From positions 1 to 64,000 of the forward strand of contig JAOXFI010000012.1 of the NCBI GenBank assembly GCA_029232285.1: a stretch of 64,000 nt of DNA, read 5' to 3'. The translations under genes were made by a program, and so were the position numbers. Shown piece by piece: positions 22,930 through 34,197 of this stretch (position 1 is its first letter; each line of letters opens with the position of its first letter). Under the pieces are notes generated by a model that saw nothing but the letters and a program-made list of their open reading frames with translations, was not told the origin of the DNA and made no database searches. This DNA is from Agmasoma carcini (nom. nud.) (taxonomy: Eukaryota > Microsporidia > Thelohaniidae).

Positions 22930-23630
22930 AAAAATGATTGAAATAAAAGTATTATGCAAAGGATTGTATATTGTCTTATTTGTAACAACCCTTTTAAAGA
23001 AATTAAGTATTCTCGATCAGTGATAATATAACTTTTATTTTCTACAATTCCAACTGTGGTAAAAGAATCAGTACAAGATTGAATATTTTTTGTGATATTA
23101 AAATATCATTAAAAAGGCGGTTATTTTATGTTTTAGATGGTTTGAAAATGACCCACAAGCTATGATTATTCACAAAATAAATTTGTCTGAGGGGTGTTCA
23201 AATAGAATATATCAAAAAATCGAGAAAAATGTATATATTGATATATACTCAATTTTTCTAGGTGGTTCTGGTATAATTTGTTAAATTGATGAATTCTAAA
23301 CAAAAACATCATAGGATAAGAGTACAAATGAATAGAGATGTGTGTTTGGTATTACTGATACATCACACTCACCCTATAAATATTTTCTCAAATTGGTGAC
23401 AAATAAAAGTGTAGCCACTATTTTACCTATAATAAGCAATGTGTGCAGATAATATGGCGTAGCTACATTCATTTAATAATTAAATCTCTCTCATTCATAC
23501 TCAAAATATTAAGTCTCTATGAATCAAATCTAAAAGAAAATGTGATGGGTTTTTATCCCAGATTATTATAATATTACTTACTTGAGTGGATGTGAAAGGA
23601 TTATAGGCAAAAGGGAATCTAATGAGTTTT
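22930..23630 (+). pseudogene. Merlin-type transposase relic (copy 3)
   Basis: On the plus strand, opposite to copy 2. About 22970 gives CLICNNPFKE, like the zinc ribbon. GGSGIIC.IDEF at about 23260-23295 corresponds to the first catalytic Asp block. VFGITDTSHSPYKYFLKLV and ATILPIISNVC follow at about 23340-23450, and a decayed IE-like block after that. Multiple in-frame stops. Confidence 0.7.
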
Positions 23631-23839
23631 ATGATTTAAAAATGATGGCTTTTAATTTATCGATTATATATGTAGTGTTTATTTATATAAGATAATTTAT
23701 ATATATTAAAAAATCATATGTGAAAAATGTTACAAAATTGATATATGTGGGTAAATGTGCTGGATTTAAAATATTCTTTTTAAAAATTATATTTCATCAT
23801 CTACTCGCCAAGAACACGTTTATTTTAATATAATAACTG

Positions 23840-24400
23840 ACCCATTACTCTATTTATTCGTTATTTAACATCTGTCCAATACGACTCAATACTTATAGTA
23901 TGAACAAAGGTTATAGGATTTATAAAATTGATACCATGATTCACTATATCATATATTAACATTGATGAAGACATATACTTGCATATGATCTCTTTGAATG
24001 GATAATAGTACCTTCGTGACATATTCTTTGTTATATAAATAGTAATATACATGCACCCTGTCTTCTAAATCCTCCATATATATTTGGCAAGCCCTGATAC
24101 CGAATGTCAAAATATTGTTATTTTGATATCTTTGATATATAATCCTAAACCCTCATAATTGCCCTTATTCAAGTTGAACAACTTGCATTAAGCTTAGAAT
24201 CAGTCTTTATTATTGTTCTATCTGACAAACTGTTAGAATCATTATTTTAAAATTGGAATTTCAAATCATCAAAAACCACCCTCGCAAATTAATCAATATT
24301 TGTTATATGATTTCTGTTTAGGTATCAAAATGTCTTTCTGTCAATATTTCTCTTATATTTGACTTTATATAAGAAATGTTATGTGGTTATGTGAAGGTTT
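23840..24400 (-). pseudogene. Merlin-type transposase relic (copy 4)
   Basis: The open minus frame 24052-23861 ends in NHGINFINPITFVHTISIESYW, the third catalytic block of Merlin transposases. The region upstream on the minus strand to about 24400 reads as broken fragments of the same protein. The 63-codon frame has no start signal and is part of the relic. Confidence 0.65.
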
Positions 24401-24766
24401 CTTTGCAACACAGCTACGTCTTATAAGAATTAAATAGTTTATTTTACATCATTAAGAATTGGTTCTACATTAATTATAAATTTCAGTTGATCTAAAGTAT
24501 TAAATAAATATTGATAAGATAATGATAATTTTTATCTAAAAATCATTTGTAATATCTTAATTATATAATATATTATCTTAGATGTTAAAATCACTAAAGA
24601 TGATGCCATCTTAGAATTTAAGACTTTTTCCTGTGATCATATCATCTTATAACATTTGATAAATAAAGACATAAGGTAATTATCAATTGATTTTAAATTT
24701 ATAAGATTTGAAGTCACATCCTTTCTATTTTGATTAAAAAAATTAAATTATAAAAAAAATTGTAAA
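24401..24766. other. gene-free intergenic stretch
   Basis: A/T-rich upstream region of the gene at 24775; nothing recognised. Confidence 0.4.
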
Positions 24767-24774
24767 ATCTACCC
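24767..24774 (+). promoter_or_regulatory. CCC-type start signal
   Basis: CTACCC immediately before the ATG at 24775, preceded by an A-rich run. Confidence 0.55.
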
Positions 24775-26241
24775 ATGTTTCTTTATTTAACCCATGAACT
24801 ACTTCCAATTGTTGAATGTCTGTTTAAAACTGAACTACCTCCAGAGTACCAACCTCTTAATAGATTTGCTGAATATATTTCTAACTTACCAACAACTTTA
24901 AAAAATTCAAGTGTATTAAGATTTTCACATCATAAAAGAAAATTTATTAATAGAATTGTCAATACAAGTGATTTAGTAAGACCAAATGAGTTTCTATTAA
25001 AAGAAGAAGCTGCTCAAATCAAATTTTTAGCTTTAGATACATTTTTTAGACATATCAACAATGATAAATGTATTTTAGAGACTTATAAAGATTATTATTC
25101 AAATAATAGCAATTTAATTGAAGAATTGAATACAATCTTATTTGAATACAATGATTCTAGAACGAAAGTTACAGCAGATGAAAGGTTCGTATTACATAAA
25201 GACTCAATAACATTTAAAATACTTAAAAATCGAAAATATAAATCAATTTTTAAAGAAATATCAAAGATTCTGAAAGAGGTTGAATATTTTGATGAAATTT
25301 GTAAATTTATTGATGGAACTGATTTGTATAAAGAGTTTGATGTTAGAAGAATGTCATATATTTTAGATACAAGCAGATTTAAAGATGATATTATTGATAT
25401 ATTTAAGTATATTGATGAGTTAATAGCAACTAAAAGAATATATGAAATGATTTCATTCATTCCTGATCAAAAAAATTATGTTGAATGTTCATTTATAAAT
25501 TGTATTAGTAGGAAAATTGCTGATAATACAAAAAAATTAATTTCATATCTTAAATTGATATTAATCAAAATTGATCTTCCGAAATATAAAAATGATTTTA
25601 TTTTGCTGAATTTGAATTGCCTTGAAGCATTAATGGATTATTTAGTAGAACTTGAAAGTATTAATGATAAATATATTTTATTAACTACGTTTTTACTTAG
25701 CTTAAAAAAACAAAATTTGGATATTTTGTATATAGCTGATACAATATGTAAGGTATTTGAAACTGATCCAAAGTTTATATTTACTTATTATGGTATTAAT
25801 TATAATAGATTATTTATTTCATCATTTTCTTCAAAAGGAGAGGTATTAAGCAGTAGCGATTCAGTAGAAATATTGTATCAACCTAAAAGTCTTTTTGAAA
25901 TTGCATATGATAAACATGTAAAGGTAAATAAAATAAATCTTGATATATTTTATAAGAATATATTAGGATCTGAATATTTTAATATTATATTAAATTTGGA
26001 AAATGGTGATGATGAAGTAATAATAAGAAATATATTTGAAGATAAATATTTTAGTATTATATCAAAACCATTATCATTATTTGATATTTATTTAGAGATG
26101 GGCATGCTTAGTATTTATTTAAAGGATTATCTTATATATGGAACGATAAGTATGTTTGAAAATAGAAATAATATACAATTTATAAATAGTAGTATTATTA
26201 ATTCATTAAAGGAATATTCAAATTTATCAAAAAGGAAATAA
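24775..26241 (+). CDS. uncharacterised helical protein
   Basis: 488 residues. I do not recognise the family. The sequence is rich in Lys, Ile, Asn and Asp and looks mostly helical, with no signal peptide and no membrane segment. A PPEYQPLNRF motif near residue 22 and conserved-looking aromatic positions in the first 100 residues suggest a real domain there. Large helical scaffolds such as nucleoporins or tethering subunits are possible in a reduced eukaryote, but no motif supports a specific choice. The start is well supported by CTACCC before the ATG. Codon use matches the other genes. A 20-21 bp tandem repeat begins in the last codons. Confidence 0.75.
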   Translation: MFLYLTHELLPIVECLFKTELPPEYQPLNRFAEYISNLPTTLKNSSVLRFSHHKRKFINRIVNTSDLVRPNEFLLKEEAAQIKFLALDTFFRHINNDKCILETYKDYYSNNSNLIEELNTILFEYNDSRTKVTADERFVLHKDSITFKILKNRKYKSIFKEISKILKEVEYFDEICKFIDGTDLYKEFDVRRMSYILDTSRFKDDIIDIFKYIDELIATKRIYEMISFIPDQKNYVECSFINCISRKIADNTKKLISYLKLILIKIDLPKYKNDFILLNLNCLEALMDYLVELESINDKYILLTTFLLSLKKQNLDILYIADTICKVFETDPKFIFTYYGINYNRLFISSFSSKGEVLSSSDSVEILYQPKSLFEIAYDKHVKVNKINLDIFYKNILGSEYFNIILNLENGDDEVIIRNIFEDKYFSIISKPLSLFDIYLEMGMLSIYLKDYLIYGTISMFENRNNIQFINSSIINSLKEYSNLSKRK

Positions 26242-26320
26242 ATTTATCAAAAATCAAATAAAATTTATCAAAAATCAAATAAAATTTATCAAAAATTCAT
26301 TAAAATCAAATAAATTCATT
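26223..26320. repeat. 20-21 bp tandem repeat spanning the stop codon
   Basis: The word TTTATCAAAAA recurs at 26223, 26243, 26264 and 26285. The first unit encodes the last residues of the upstream gene, and a decayed TTCATTAAAATCAAA version follows. The repeat therefore grew out of, or into, the end of the reading frame. Confidence 0.8.
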
Positions 26321-27255
26321 AAAATTATAATATTTGTTTTATATATGATCACATTATAAATATATTTCATAGATCCAATTAATATTGTATTAATTATGAA
26401 TAAAATGGTGTCTTTAAAGTACAATCTTTTACCTGTGAATTACAGCGATAATTATTAATTTATTTATCAAATAGAGTGTATGTTCAAATGTCTAAAAATT
26501 AGTAAAATTCATCATTTTAGATCCAATTTAGGCATAGAACAACGATTGAATACCCTATTATATCTATTATTAAAGCAATAAGTCAAATTTTTAACATAAA
26601 GGTGTATCACAACAATTGATTATTTAATTTGGTAATGATCATATATATCTATATGTAATATATATGATATTAATATTAAGTATAATTACATAAAACATTA
26701 TAAGATAAGAGATACAGCTTTAAATAGGACATAATAAAGTTAATACACTGCAATAATCACAATTTTATTACAATTTATATTGATGAAACTTTTATAATTT
26801 TAAGTGTATGGCTGTTTTATTTTTACAATTTTATTACTTTATATATATAAATGTTACATATTTGAAATTTCATTCTTAACTAAAATATTAAAATAAAATA
26901 AATATTATTACAATATAAATTATATTAAATGAGACACACCCTTTTGTTTTTGGCTAAGGCTTCATAACTTTTATATTTTTAAGTTCTGGTGTTTTATTTA
27001 AATTGATTTTAGGATAAAAATAAGTATAATGTTACCATATAAACCACAATCATAAATTAAGTAATAAAAGACTTAATAACGTTATTTAGTTTTTAATCAT
27101 TACTTATTTGGCTTGTTTCAAGATCAATAACATCAACAATACAAAATCTATAATCTTAGTCACTTTGTATATCGATGATTCAAAAAACTATCAATATTTG
27201 TTATAAGATTGGGATCAGAGGTATTTTTACTAAAAATTAATTGATTCAAGTACCA
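26321..27255. other. gene-free intergenic stretch
   Basis: Very A/T-rich. No gene, RNA or clear repeat identified. Confidence 0.4.
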
Positions 27256-27259
27256 CATT

Positions 27260-28010
27260 GAAATCATAACAAGAAATGTTATCTTTAAACACCCACTTAT
27301 TCAAATTATTATCAATAAAGTTTAAGACTTTTTTCACTTGTCCAGAGTGATTCAACAGCTTGTGTGTTAGCATTATTATCAGGATTTATAAAATTGTATT
27401 TGTGATTAAGATGAGTCGGAATTTATTATAAGATGAGTCGGAATTTATTATAAGATGAATTGGTATATTATACTATATGATGAATTGGAATTTATTATAA
27501 GATGAGTTGGTATATTATACTATATGATGAGTTGGAATTTATTATATGATGAGTTGGTATATTATAAGATTTCTATTCATCATTCCAAATAATTGACATA
27601 AGAATATTTACACTTTGATCCATAACTTGAATTACAATTTTTTTTGAAAATCTTCTAGAAACATCACATATACCAAATACCCACCTATTCTCTTGTGATA
27701 TTTTTGCTTATAATATAACATTTGTATATTCACTTGACAAACTATACTTTCTCCACCTAAGCGTATTGAATTATCTTCAAAATACTTAACAACCTATTTT
27801 TTATAATTCTCTTATAACCTGAATTTGAAAAATATTATTAAACCAACTGTAGATACAATAATAATTTCCCTCGGTTCAATATTAAAACTATCAAAGAAAG
27901 AATTACACTTTATTGAAATATATTTATCTTATAAACAACCCTTTTAAAAAAATTATTACATTTCGAACAGTACAAAACCCCTCTCAAGACATTCCATTCT
28001 CTTAATCTAG
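27260..28010 (-). pseudogene. Merlin-type transposase relic (copy 5), interrupted by a minisatellite
   Basis: Minus-strand fragments in the right order: an N-terminal part near 28000-27930; VVKYFEDNSIRLGGESIVCQV (about 27810-27750), aligning with the helical region before the first catalytic block; YLVYVMFLEDFQKKL (about 27690-27640) in the WVFG region; and NHKYNFINPDNNANTQAVESLW (about 27400-27330), the third catalytic block. A tandem repeat at 27408-27575 sits between the last two. Confidence 0.7.
27408..27575. repeat. A/T-rich minisatellite, ~22-27 bp units
   Basis: About seven or eight units of the type AAGATGAGTYGGAATTTATTAT alternating with units carrying GGTATATTATACTATATG. It lies within Merlin relic copy 5 and replaces or expands transposase sequence. 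Confidence 0.85.
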
Positions 28011-28988
28011 TAATTATCTCTGTAGTTAAATATTATTTTTAATAATATGAGATCACACACTTGAAATCTCATCGTATTAACATCACTACTAATATTTTTA
28101 AAATCTGTCACTGAATGTTAAATAGATTGTCATTTTCAAAGTCTCTATCATCATTATTTCATATATTAAGGAAGCATTAATCGTTTTAAAACAGGAAATT
28201 TATAAGTGATGTTTTAATCAAATAAAACCCATTTATTATAATTCAAATCTGTTAAACACTAAAATATTTGTCTTTAAAGTATCTGATTATGTTACATGTT
28301 CATAAGCTTTGGTCTATTGTATACTGGATGAACCAAAAATTCAGAAAATATAACAAATACGTGTTAATTGTACAATTATTTGTTGTCATCAAAATATTTG
28401 CCTTAGAACTAAGTTATATGAAAATATGTATATGTTTTAGATTTTATTGTGTATAAAATTTCTTTTTTGATCTTTATCTAAATCATTTGTATATTTCATG
28501 ACTTAATATATATTTTAATATTGTATTGCTTTTTTTATTTTAATAAAGGGGTTAAAATAAATAAAAATTATTTTTGTAAATTTGATATGATAAAAACACA
28601 ATTTTTAAGATTTAAGCCTATTCATAAGTCTATAACTTATGATCAGGTATCATTATTGAATTTAAATAAGTATTTTTATATATTTTCACATTTTATAGTA
28701 TTCTATAATATCAAAACATATTATATATTATGATTTCATTAATTAATGAATATTCTTTATTATATAATATCTTATGTTTATAAATTTGAAAAAATATATT
28801 TTCAAAAGATAAAGCATTAAACTAGGCTATTATAAGACAATAATATACAAGTTTATGGTCCTCTGTCTCAATATAAGTCTAAAAAAGAGGTCACTTTATA
28901 ATAAATGTCTTATTTACTTAAGTGACCAATAATTTATAGTATATCAATTATGTCATAGTACTATAAATAATCCTTTTATAATTTTTTT
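28011..28988. other. gene-free stretch with a small hairpin
   Basis: Short plus frames at 28268-28456 and 28521-28733 have no start signal or recognisable domain. GGTCACTT and AAGTGACC form inverted arms around an A/T-rich loop at about 28890-28926, some 60 bases before the next gene. Confidence 0.4.
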
Positions 28989-29546
28989 ATGGATTCACGA
29001 GTAAGAAGAGATATTTTGAATTTTAATGAAGGTATTGATGAAAAGACGTTTGAAGATTATTTAATATCAACTGGTGATGATTTTTGCTTCACCATGGACA
29101 GGTTTAGCAAGGATGGCGTTAATGTTGAAGGTGAACTTTCAATTGAATTTTTAGAAACTCAAAATCTTCATATTTACAAATTAACACACCAAAAAGGAAA
29201 ATATAAAATTGATGATTTTGAATTTAGTGTTGAATGTTTTAGAGATTGTGATGGGATTACAGTCTGTTGTAAATATGAATATATTGTTTCTGTTCCAAGT
29301 GAGATATATTTTAAATATTTAAATCAAAAAATTGACTTAATAATTATTGATGAAGCATATGGAAGAGAAGGTGTGGAAGTGATTGTTGGAAATGACAAAT
29401 TTTATTCAAAAGAAATGTTTGTTTATAAGAATTTTTCTTTTAAGAATTTTATAAATAATTCAAATGAAAATATTGTTTTTGGTGAGGATGAAGAATTATT
29501 TGAAATATATTGCGATTCTTATTTTAAAATTAAAAGAAATGAATAG
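28989..29546 (+). CDS. uncharacterised acidic protein
   Basis: 185 residues, family not recognised. Acidic overall, with many alternating hydrophobic and charged residues that suggest beta strands. It has no signal peptide or membrane segment, so is likely cytosolic or nuclear. Cys residues near 76, 81, 86 and 87 (ECFRDCDGITVCCKY) stand out and could bind metal, though the spacing fits no family I know. The ATG follows a run of T and lacks the CC signal. The frame is uninterrupted and codon use matches its neighbours. Confidence 0.65.
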   Translation: MDSRVRRDILNFNEGIDEKTFEDYLISTGDDFCFTMDRFSKDGVNVEGELSIEFLETQNLHIYKLTHQKGKYKIDDFEFSVECFRDCDGITVCCKYEYIVSVPSEIYFKYLNQKIDLIIIDEAYGREGVEVIVGNDKFYSKEMFVYKNFSFKNFINNSNENIVFGEDEELFEIYCDSYFKIKRNE

Positions 29547-29990
29547 AATTTGATTCAATTGATTAACATTGTATTAATAATGATTATTTTAGTAGAAAAA
29601 TCTATACAGAGATGGCTTACGTTTTTAAAAGACATTCTTTTATATATTAGATTTTATATAGAACAATTGATACACAAAGAAAATCCCTTTATTTGGTGAA
29701 AATAAAATTTAATAAATGCTAAGTATATTATAAAGATAGATATACACCTCTTATTATGAAGGTTAATTCGTAATCACCAAAATATAAGCTGGTCAGTGTA
29801 TGTAAAGCATTGAATACAGCTGCAATTACATCCTAAGGTGATGCATTTGATTGTTTAATCTAAGAAGGTATGACATTCCTTCTAATACTATTATTAATAA
29901 TTGTATATGTGTTCAAATTTTTGAATTTTTAAATTTTGTCATTTTTTAACAATAAATTTTTTATTTATATTAAATACAATGTCTAAGATT
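29547..29990. other. intergenic stretch with a dispersed-repeat fragment
   Basis: TAAGCTGGTCAGTGTATGTA, then AAGCATTGAATACAGCTGCAATTACATC at about 29785-29840, matches the plus-orientation middle of the ~460-bp dispersed repeat. The rest is A/T-rich with nothing recognised. Confidence 0.5.
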
Positions 29991-29993
29991 AAT

Positions 29994-30130
29994 AATAGTA
30001 AGTATCACATTTTTAATATATAATAACAAACTTTCATCACCTCTTCTTATGTTACTTTTCAATTATTAATAGTAAGTATCACATTTTTAATATATAATAA
30101 CAAACTTTCATCACCTCCTCTTATGTTAAT
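29994..30130. repeat. 74-bp direct repeat, two units
   Basis: Two near-identical units starting at 29994 and 30068, each containing AATAGTAAGTATCACATTTT and CTTTCATCACCTC. They lie directly upstream of the GPI18 gene. Confidence 0.9.
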
Positions 30131-30171
30131 TCTATATTAAAAAAATATTTTTTGTTAAAAAATTTAAGGCC

Positions 30172-31269
30172 ATGGAACTAACAATAATACATTTATTAAA
30201 GATAAGCGTTTTAAGTAGAGCATTGTTTCTTTTAATAGGCTATACTTCTCCACTTATATCAAATCACTATGATACTAGCCTTTACATATCACTTCATACC
30301 AAGTTTTTACTATTAAAGTGTTGGGATGTAATACATTTTCTAGGTATCATTCATAACGGTTATTCAACAGAGCATTCTCTAGCATTTTTCCCACTTCTAC
30401 CCATCCTTGTAAAATCTATAAATATTTTTGATCCTTATATTACAGGAATCATTCTTAATAATATTTTATTTATTATAAGCTCATTGATCATATATAAAAT
30501 ATCAAATATTTTCTTTTCATTTAGAATTGCTTATATTTCTACTCTTTTATTTATATTTAATCCTGCATCAATCATATATAGCAGCTTATACTCAGAATCT
30601 TTATTCACTTTGATGTTTCTCTTAGGATGTTACTTTCATTTATGTCAAAAAACTATTAAATCACTAATATGGTTTGCTCTACTTGGTCTGTGTAGATCAA
30701 ACTCAATAATATTTATATTCTTCTTAAAACCACTCTCTATTATCATTTATTTAATACCTTTTAGCCTATTTCAGCTCTATTCTCTACTGCTTATATGCAG
30801 ATCTAAGTGTATTTTTAAAATATTCATTCCTTATTCTTATATACAATATAAATATTGGTTTCAGGCATTTTTAAACTTTTATGGTGTTCATAATATTGAT
30901 AAAATCATATTTGGTCTTCCAATCATCATACTTAACACATATTTAGTGTGGGACTATCTTAATCGTAATATAAATATAAAAATAAGATTGTATGACATGT
31001 TTTTATTTAAAAATAGCAATCCTTTACTTAATTTTGAATTTAAACTTATGATCATTCTTTTATTACAAATAATTATAACAATATTATTTATATATTGGAA
31101 TATTTTTGCTAGATTTACTGCTTTTAATCCTTTTATTTATTGGCGTTTAGCTTTTATGAGTGAAGCATATGGTAAAAGTTTGAAATTTAAAATATTAATA
31201 GGTTTATATATTTGGTATGGTGTTTTATATGCATTTTTATTCAGTGGGTTTTATTCACCTGCTTTTTAA
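30172..31269 (+). CDS. GPI18: GPI mannosyltransferase 2 (PIG-V/GPI18 family)
   Basis: 365 residues, multi-pass ER membrane protein. The family adds the second mannose to the GPI anchor precursor on the lumenal side, using dolichol-phosphate mannose. Seen: the N-terminal HYDTSL motif (about 32-37), CWDVIHFLGIIHNGY (50-64) and AFFPLLP (71-77), which are the PIG-V signature in the right order; then FNPASIIYSSLYSESLF (129-145), also typical. About eight hydrophobic segments fill the rest. It is shorter than the yeast protein, as usual in microsporidia. The ATG follows AATTTAAGGCC. It is convergent with SEC5; the short gap holds a tandem repeat. Implies that this parasite builds GPI-anchored surface proteins. 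Confidence 0.88.
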   Translation: MELTIIHLLKISVLSRALFLLIGYTSPLISNHYDTSLYISLHTKFLLLKCWDVIHFLGIIHNGYSTEHSLAFFPLLPILVKSINIFDPYITGIILNNILFIISSLIIYKISNIFFSFRIAYISTLLFIFNPASIIYSSLYSESLFTLMFLLGCYFHLCQKTIKSLIWFALLGLCRSNSIIFIFFLKPLSIIIYLIPFSLFQLYSLLLICRSKCIFKIFIPYSYIQYKYWFQAFLNFYGVHNIDKIIFGLPIIILNTYLVWDYLNRNINIKIRLYDMFLFKNSNPLLNFEFKLMIILLLQIIITILFIYWNIFARFTAFNPFIYWRLAFMSEAYGKSLKFKILIGLYIWYGVLYAFLFSGFYSPAF

Positions 31270-31318
31270 TAAATATTTCTATCTAATTTAACTTCATTGT
31301 AAGAATATTGAACGTGAT

Positions 31319-31507
31319 TAACTAACTATTTTATATACTACTATTGATCAAAAATATAGTAAATAAACAAATTAAAGGTGATATAACTAACTAATTTATA
31401 TACTACTATTGATCAAAAATATACAATATTATTTATAATAATATTGAACGTGATATAACTAACTAATTTATATACTACTATTGATCAAAAACATACAATA
31501 TTATTTA
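31319..31507. repeat. tandem repeat between convergent genes, three units
   Basis: Units containing TAACTAACTA, TATATACTACTATTGATCAA and AATAT begin at 31319, 31384 and 31456 (spacing 65 and 72). The third runs up to the stop codon region of the SEC5-like gene on the minus strand. Confidence 0.88.
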
Positions 31508-32976
31508 ATTAAGAATTCAAATTGATGATTTAAAAGCTTTTGAATCTTCTTTTCCTCTTCGTTAAGCTCTGGCCCTTCCAATGGCAATATTTTTCTAGAA
31601 AAAAAGAACACAAGTGGGCGTTCTAAAATTTTGGTTCGTGCCTCAAAAACTATTTTTTTATAATATTTAGGACATTTATATTTGATTCTACTTATCTCCA
31701 TAAGTGAAGCAACATAATCATCCTCAGATATGACTGTACTAAGTTTAATCCCTAATTCTTCAATAACCTTTTCTCTTTTACCTGATAAAAATTTTCTAAA
31801 AATTTTGTTTCTTTTTGATTTTTCAGGTCCTAAACAAGGAGAAATAATGTCTAAAGCCTTTGTTTCATAATTTAAATATTCAAATCCACCAACATCAATA
31901 TTTTCTATTTGTTCTTGTGAATACTTAAGCAAAATATCACGAACCTTGTCCAAGTCATCCTTATCATAAATCTCAAATAATATATTATAAACATCAAGCG
32001 CATTCTTAATACCACAAATATCCTTTTCTTTATTTATAAAGGCTTCAAAAGTTTGTATTTTAAACAATGAAAAATTATCAACCCATGAATTAATCAAGGA
32101 AGGTGAAAGATCAAATGATTTTTTAAATTCACGTATTCTATTAAGCACTATTTTACAATGAAATGGTGTTGAATCACTTATAATTTGTAATAATACATTA
32201 AAATAAAAGTTTACAGCATCAACTTGAAGATCTTCTTTGTCTACGTACTCAAATAATCTCATAATAGACGAACTGAGATATTCTAAGAATGAAAGCCTAT
32301 TCGCTCGCTTATTAAAGCAAGAATCTTTAAAATTAACCAACAAAGTTGTCATTATTTTCCTTTCTGTCTTTCGTTCTGCTACCTTGAAATATAAATCAAA
32401 ATAATAGCAACATTCTTCAAAGCTGATTCCTTCATTATATATTTCCTTATAAATCAGCTCAAGAAACTCATTTATGACAGGCCTTGCCCTTTCGAAACAT
32501 TCACACATATAAACACTATCCCTTACTGTATCATATAACTTTTTAGTTCTAACATATATTGCAACAAAATTTTCAAAATTTTTCAAATTATCATCTAAAT
32601 TCTCTTTTAGCTTAATAATATCAGTAAATTTCTCTTGATAATATATTTTCTTATTTTGAATAAACTTATTCTTTATATCAACGTTTACATCTGAAGTGAC
32701 TCTTTTGAACTTGTCTCTAAGTCTGTAAATGTGCTCAGCAATTGCGCTGTTTAAGTTCTTATCCAACTCCATCCGCTGAAAATCTTCCCATATTTCACCC
32801 AAAATCCTTCGGCATTCTATAAATTTAGAGAAATGTGATGATATAAGTTCTTTACTTTCTTGTTTGTTTTTTGATATTGATTTTGCTAACAGGTTCAGGG
32901 CTTCAGTCAATTCGTAGAGTGCTGACTCTTTATACTTTTCATTTATATATTCGATTGGATCAAAGTCTTCATCCAT
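31501..32976 (-). CDS. exocyst subunit, SEC5-like
   Basis: 491 residues, helical. The exocyst tethers secretory vesicles to the plasma membrane. The N-terminal part shows the pattern of Sec5: DFDPIEYINEKY (residues 4-15), then a predicted coiled coil with LNLLAKSI..K..ESKELISSHFSKFIECRRILGEI, which resembles the 'LVxxNFxxFVxxKxxIDxxY' start of exocyst subunits. The rest is too diverged to align by eye. I start at 32976, where the ATG is preceded by AAATTTTCCT, the usual signal; a longer frame would need a TTG start. Other exocyst or CATCHR subunits remain possible. In context it fits with signal peptidase, GPI18 and the CHS4-like gene as secretion machinery. Confidence 0.62.
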   Translation of the reverse strand: MDEDFDPIEYINEKYKESALYELTEALNLLAKSISKNKQESKELISSHFSKFIECRRILGEIWEDFQRMELDKNLNSAIAEHIYRLRDKFKRVTSDVNVDIKNKFIQNKKIYYQEKFTDIIKLKENLDDNLKNFENFVAIYVRTKKLYDTVRDSVYMCECFERARPVINEFLELIYKEIYNEGISFEECCYYFDLYFKVAERKTERKIMTTLLVNFKDSCFNKRANRLSFLEYLSSSIMRLFEYVDKEDLQVDAVNFYFNVLLQIISDSTPFHCKIVLNRIREFKKSFDLSPSLINSWVDNFSLFKIQTFEAFINKEKDICGIKNALDVYNILFEIYDKDDLDKVRDILLKYSQEQIENIDVGGFEYLNYETKALDIISPCLGPEKSKRNKIFRKFLSGKREKVIEELGIKLSTVISEDDYVASLMEISRIKYKCPKYYKKIVFEARTKILERPLVFFFSRKILPLEGPELNEEEKKIQKLLNHQFEFLIK

Positions 32977-33000
32977 AGGAAAATTTTTATCAACTAACAA

Positions 33001-33199
33001 ATGTTTAGATTTCTGACAATAAAAGAAAAAAAATCAATAAATTTATATATTTTACCTTGTGATGTGTTAGTTCATCTTTACAATAAAAATATGTCTACCT
33101 ACGGATAAAGAGCCATAATAATAGTTTTGTTTACACAATAAGCCTTCTCAGACAAAAAAGTATAAAAAAAAGTTGTATCCTTTGAAAACATATTCGGTT
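33001..33199. other. SEC5-like upstream region
   Basis: A/T-rich; carries the AAATTTTCC-type start signal of the minus-strand gene just inside the previous feature. Nothing else seen. Confidence 0.35.
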
Positions 33200-33204
33200 A
33201 TTTT

Positions 33205-33455
33205 GAATTTTCATGGTGATAGATGGACTTTAAAGATACCATACTACATTGTGGATAGCTTAGTGCTGTTACGCACACCATCAGTTTATATTTTTAAAAA
33301 ATAACCCTTCCCTGCCATTGGAAGAGGTGTATTTCTATCGTCCGTAAGAAAGTTCCCCAGAGTGAACAAGGTTGTTTGTGTATCACCGGTAAACCCTAAC
33401 CTGTTATAGTTTAATTAGTCGTTGTTTCTATGTGATTGCCTGGACTCTTTACAAA
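33205..33455 (-). repeat. dispersed repeat, copy 6 (partial)
   Basis: TTTAAAGATACCATACTACATTG, TAGTGCTGTTACGCACACCA, CCTTCCCTGCCA, CAGAGTGAACAAGGTTG, CCTGTTATAGTTTAATTAGTC and TGCCTGGACTC, in the family order. The 5' quarter is missing. Confidence 0.75.
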
Positions 33456-34197
33456 GAAAATGAGAATGTATTATTGCACAGATTAACTTTACCAAACTGG
33501 CTAATAGACCCTTGATGGTAGTAATGCTGATATTATTCTGTCTCTATTCTCTTAAAAAGTGTGATGAGGTTTAGATGGTATAATTTTATGTTCTAAATTT
33601 AGCATGTTTTTAAGACTTTGTTGATCATTCTTCTATATTTTATTACTATACCATGTCTTAGACATATATTGTTGTGTTTTGATGGAATATTTGATTATAA
33701 AGTATTTATATAAAGCGAGATGGTGTTCTAAGTTATTATGAAATGTATTAATCATATCTTAATACATAAAAGCTTCATATTTATACATTAATAACTCAAA
33801 TAATTATAAATGCTATACATAATGTTAAGATTTAATCAAAAATACAATATTTACCATATAATCAATCCTTTTTATCATATAATACGTTAATATAAAAAAA
33901 TTGAATATAAACAAACTGTATGTGATGAATTATATAATTTAAGTTTAATATTTTATCTCTTCTATATATTATAGATATTAATATTATCGTTGTAATTAAT
34001 GATAATTCGTTTAAGTTTTATATATGATATCATACATTTATCACAAACCTTAATTTAAAATATATATGATGTTATAATCCGCCATGTCCCATCATTTGTT
34101 CAATTTTATTGACATAACTAATAAAATCACGAATTTAAATCTGAAACATAAAATTGATCAACCTGAAACCTTTAAATATTCTTGAACAGTGCTAAAC
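33456..34197. other. gene-free intergenic stretch
   Basis: A/T-rich upstream region of the secreted Q/N-rich protein gene. No gene or RNA recognised. Confidence 0.4.

Noticed and set aside
23861..24052. 63-codon minus frame as a gene
   Set aside because: It contains the NH..INP.T..HT..IESYW block and is a surviving piece of a dead Merlin transposase.
28268..28733. Two short plus frames
   Set aside because: Low-complexity A/T-driven frames without start signal or similarity.
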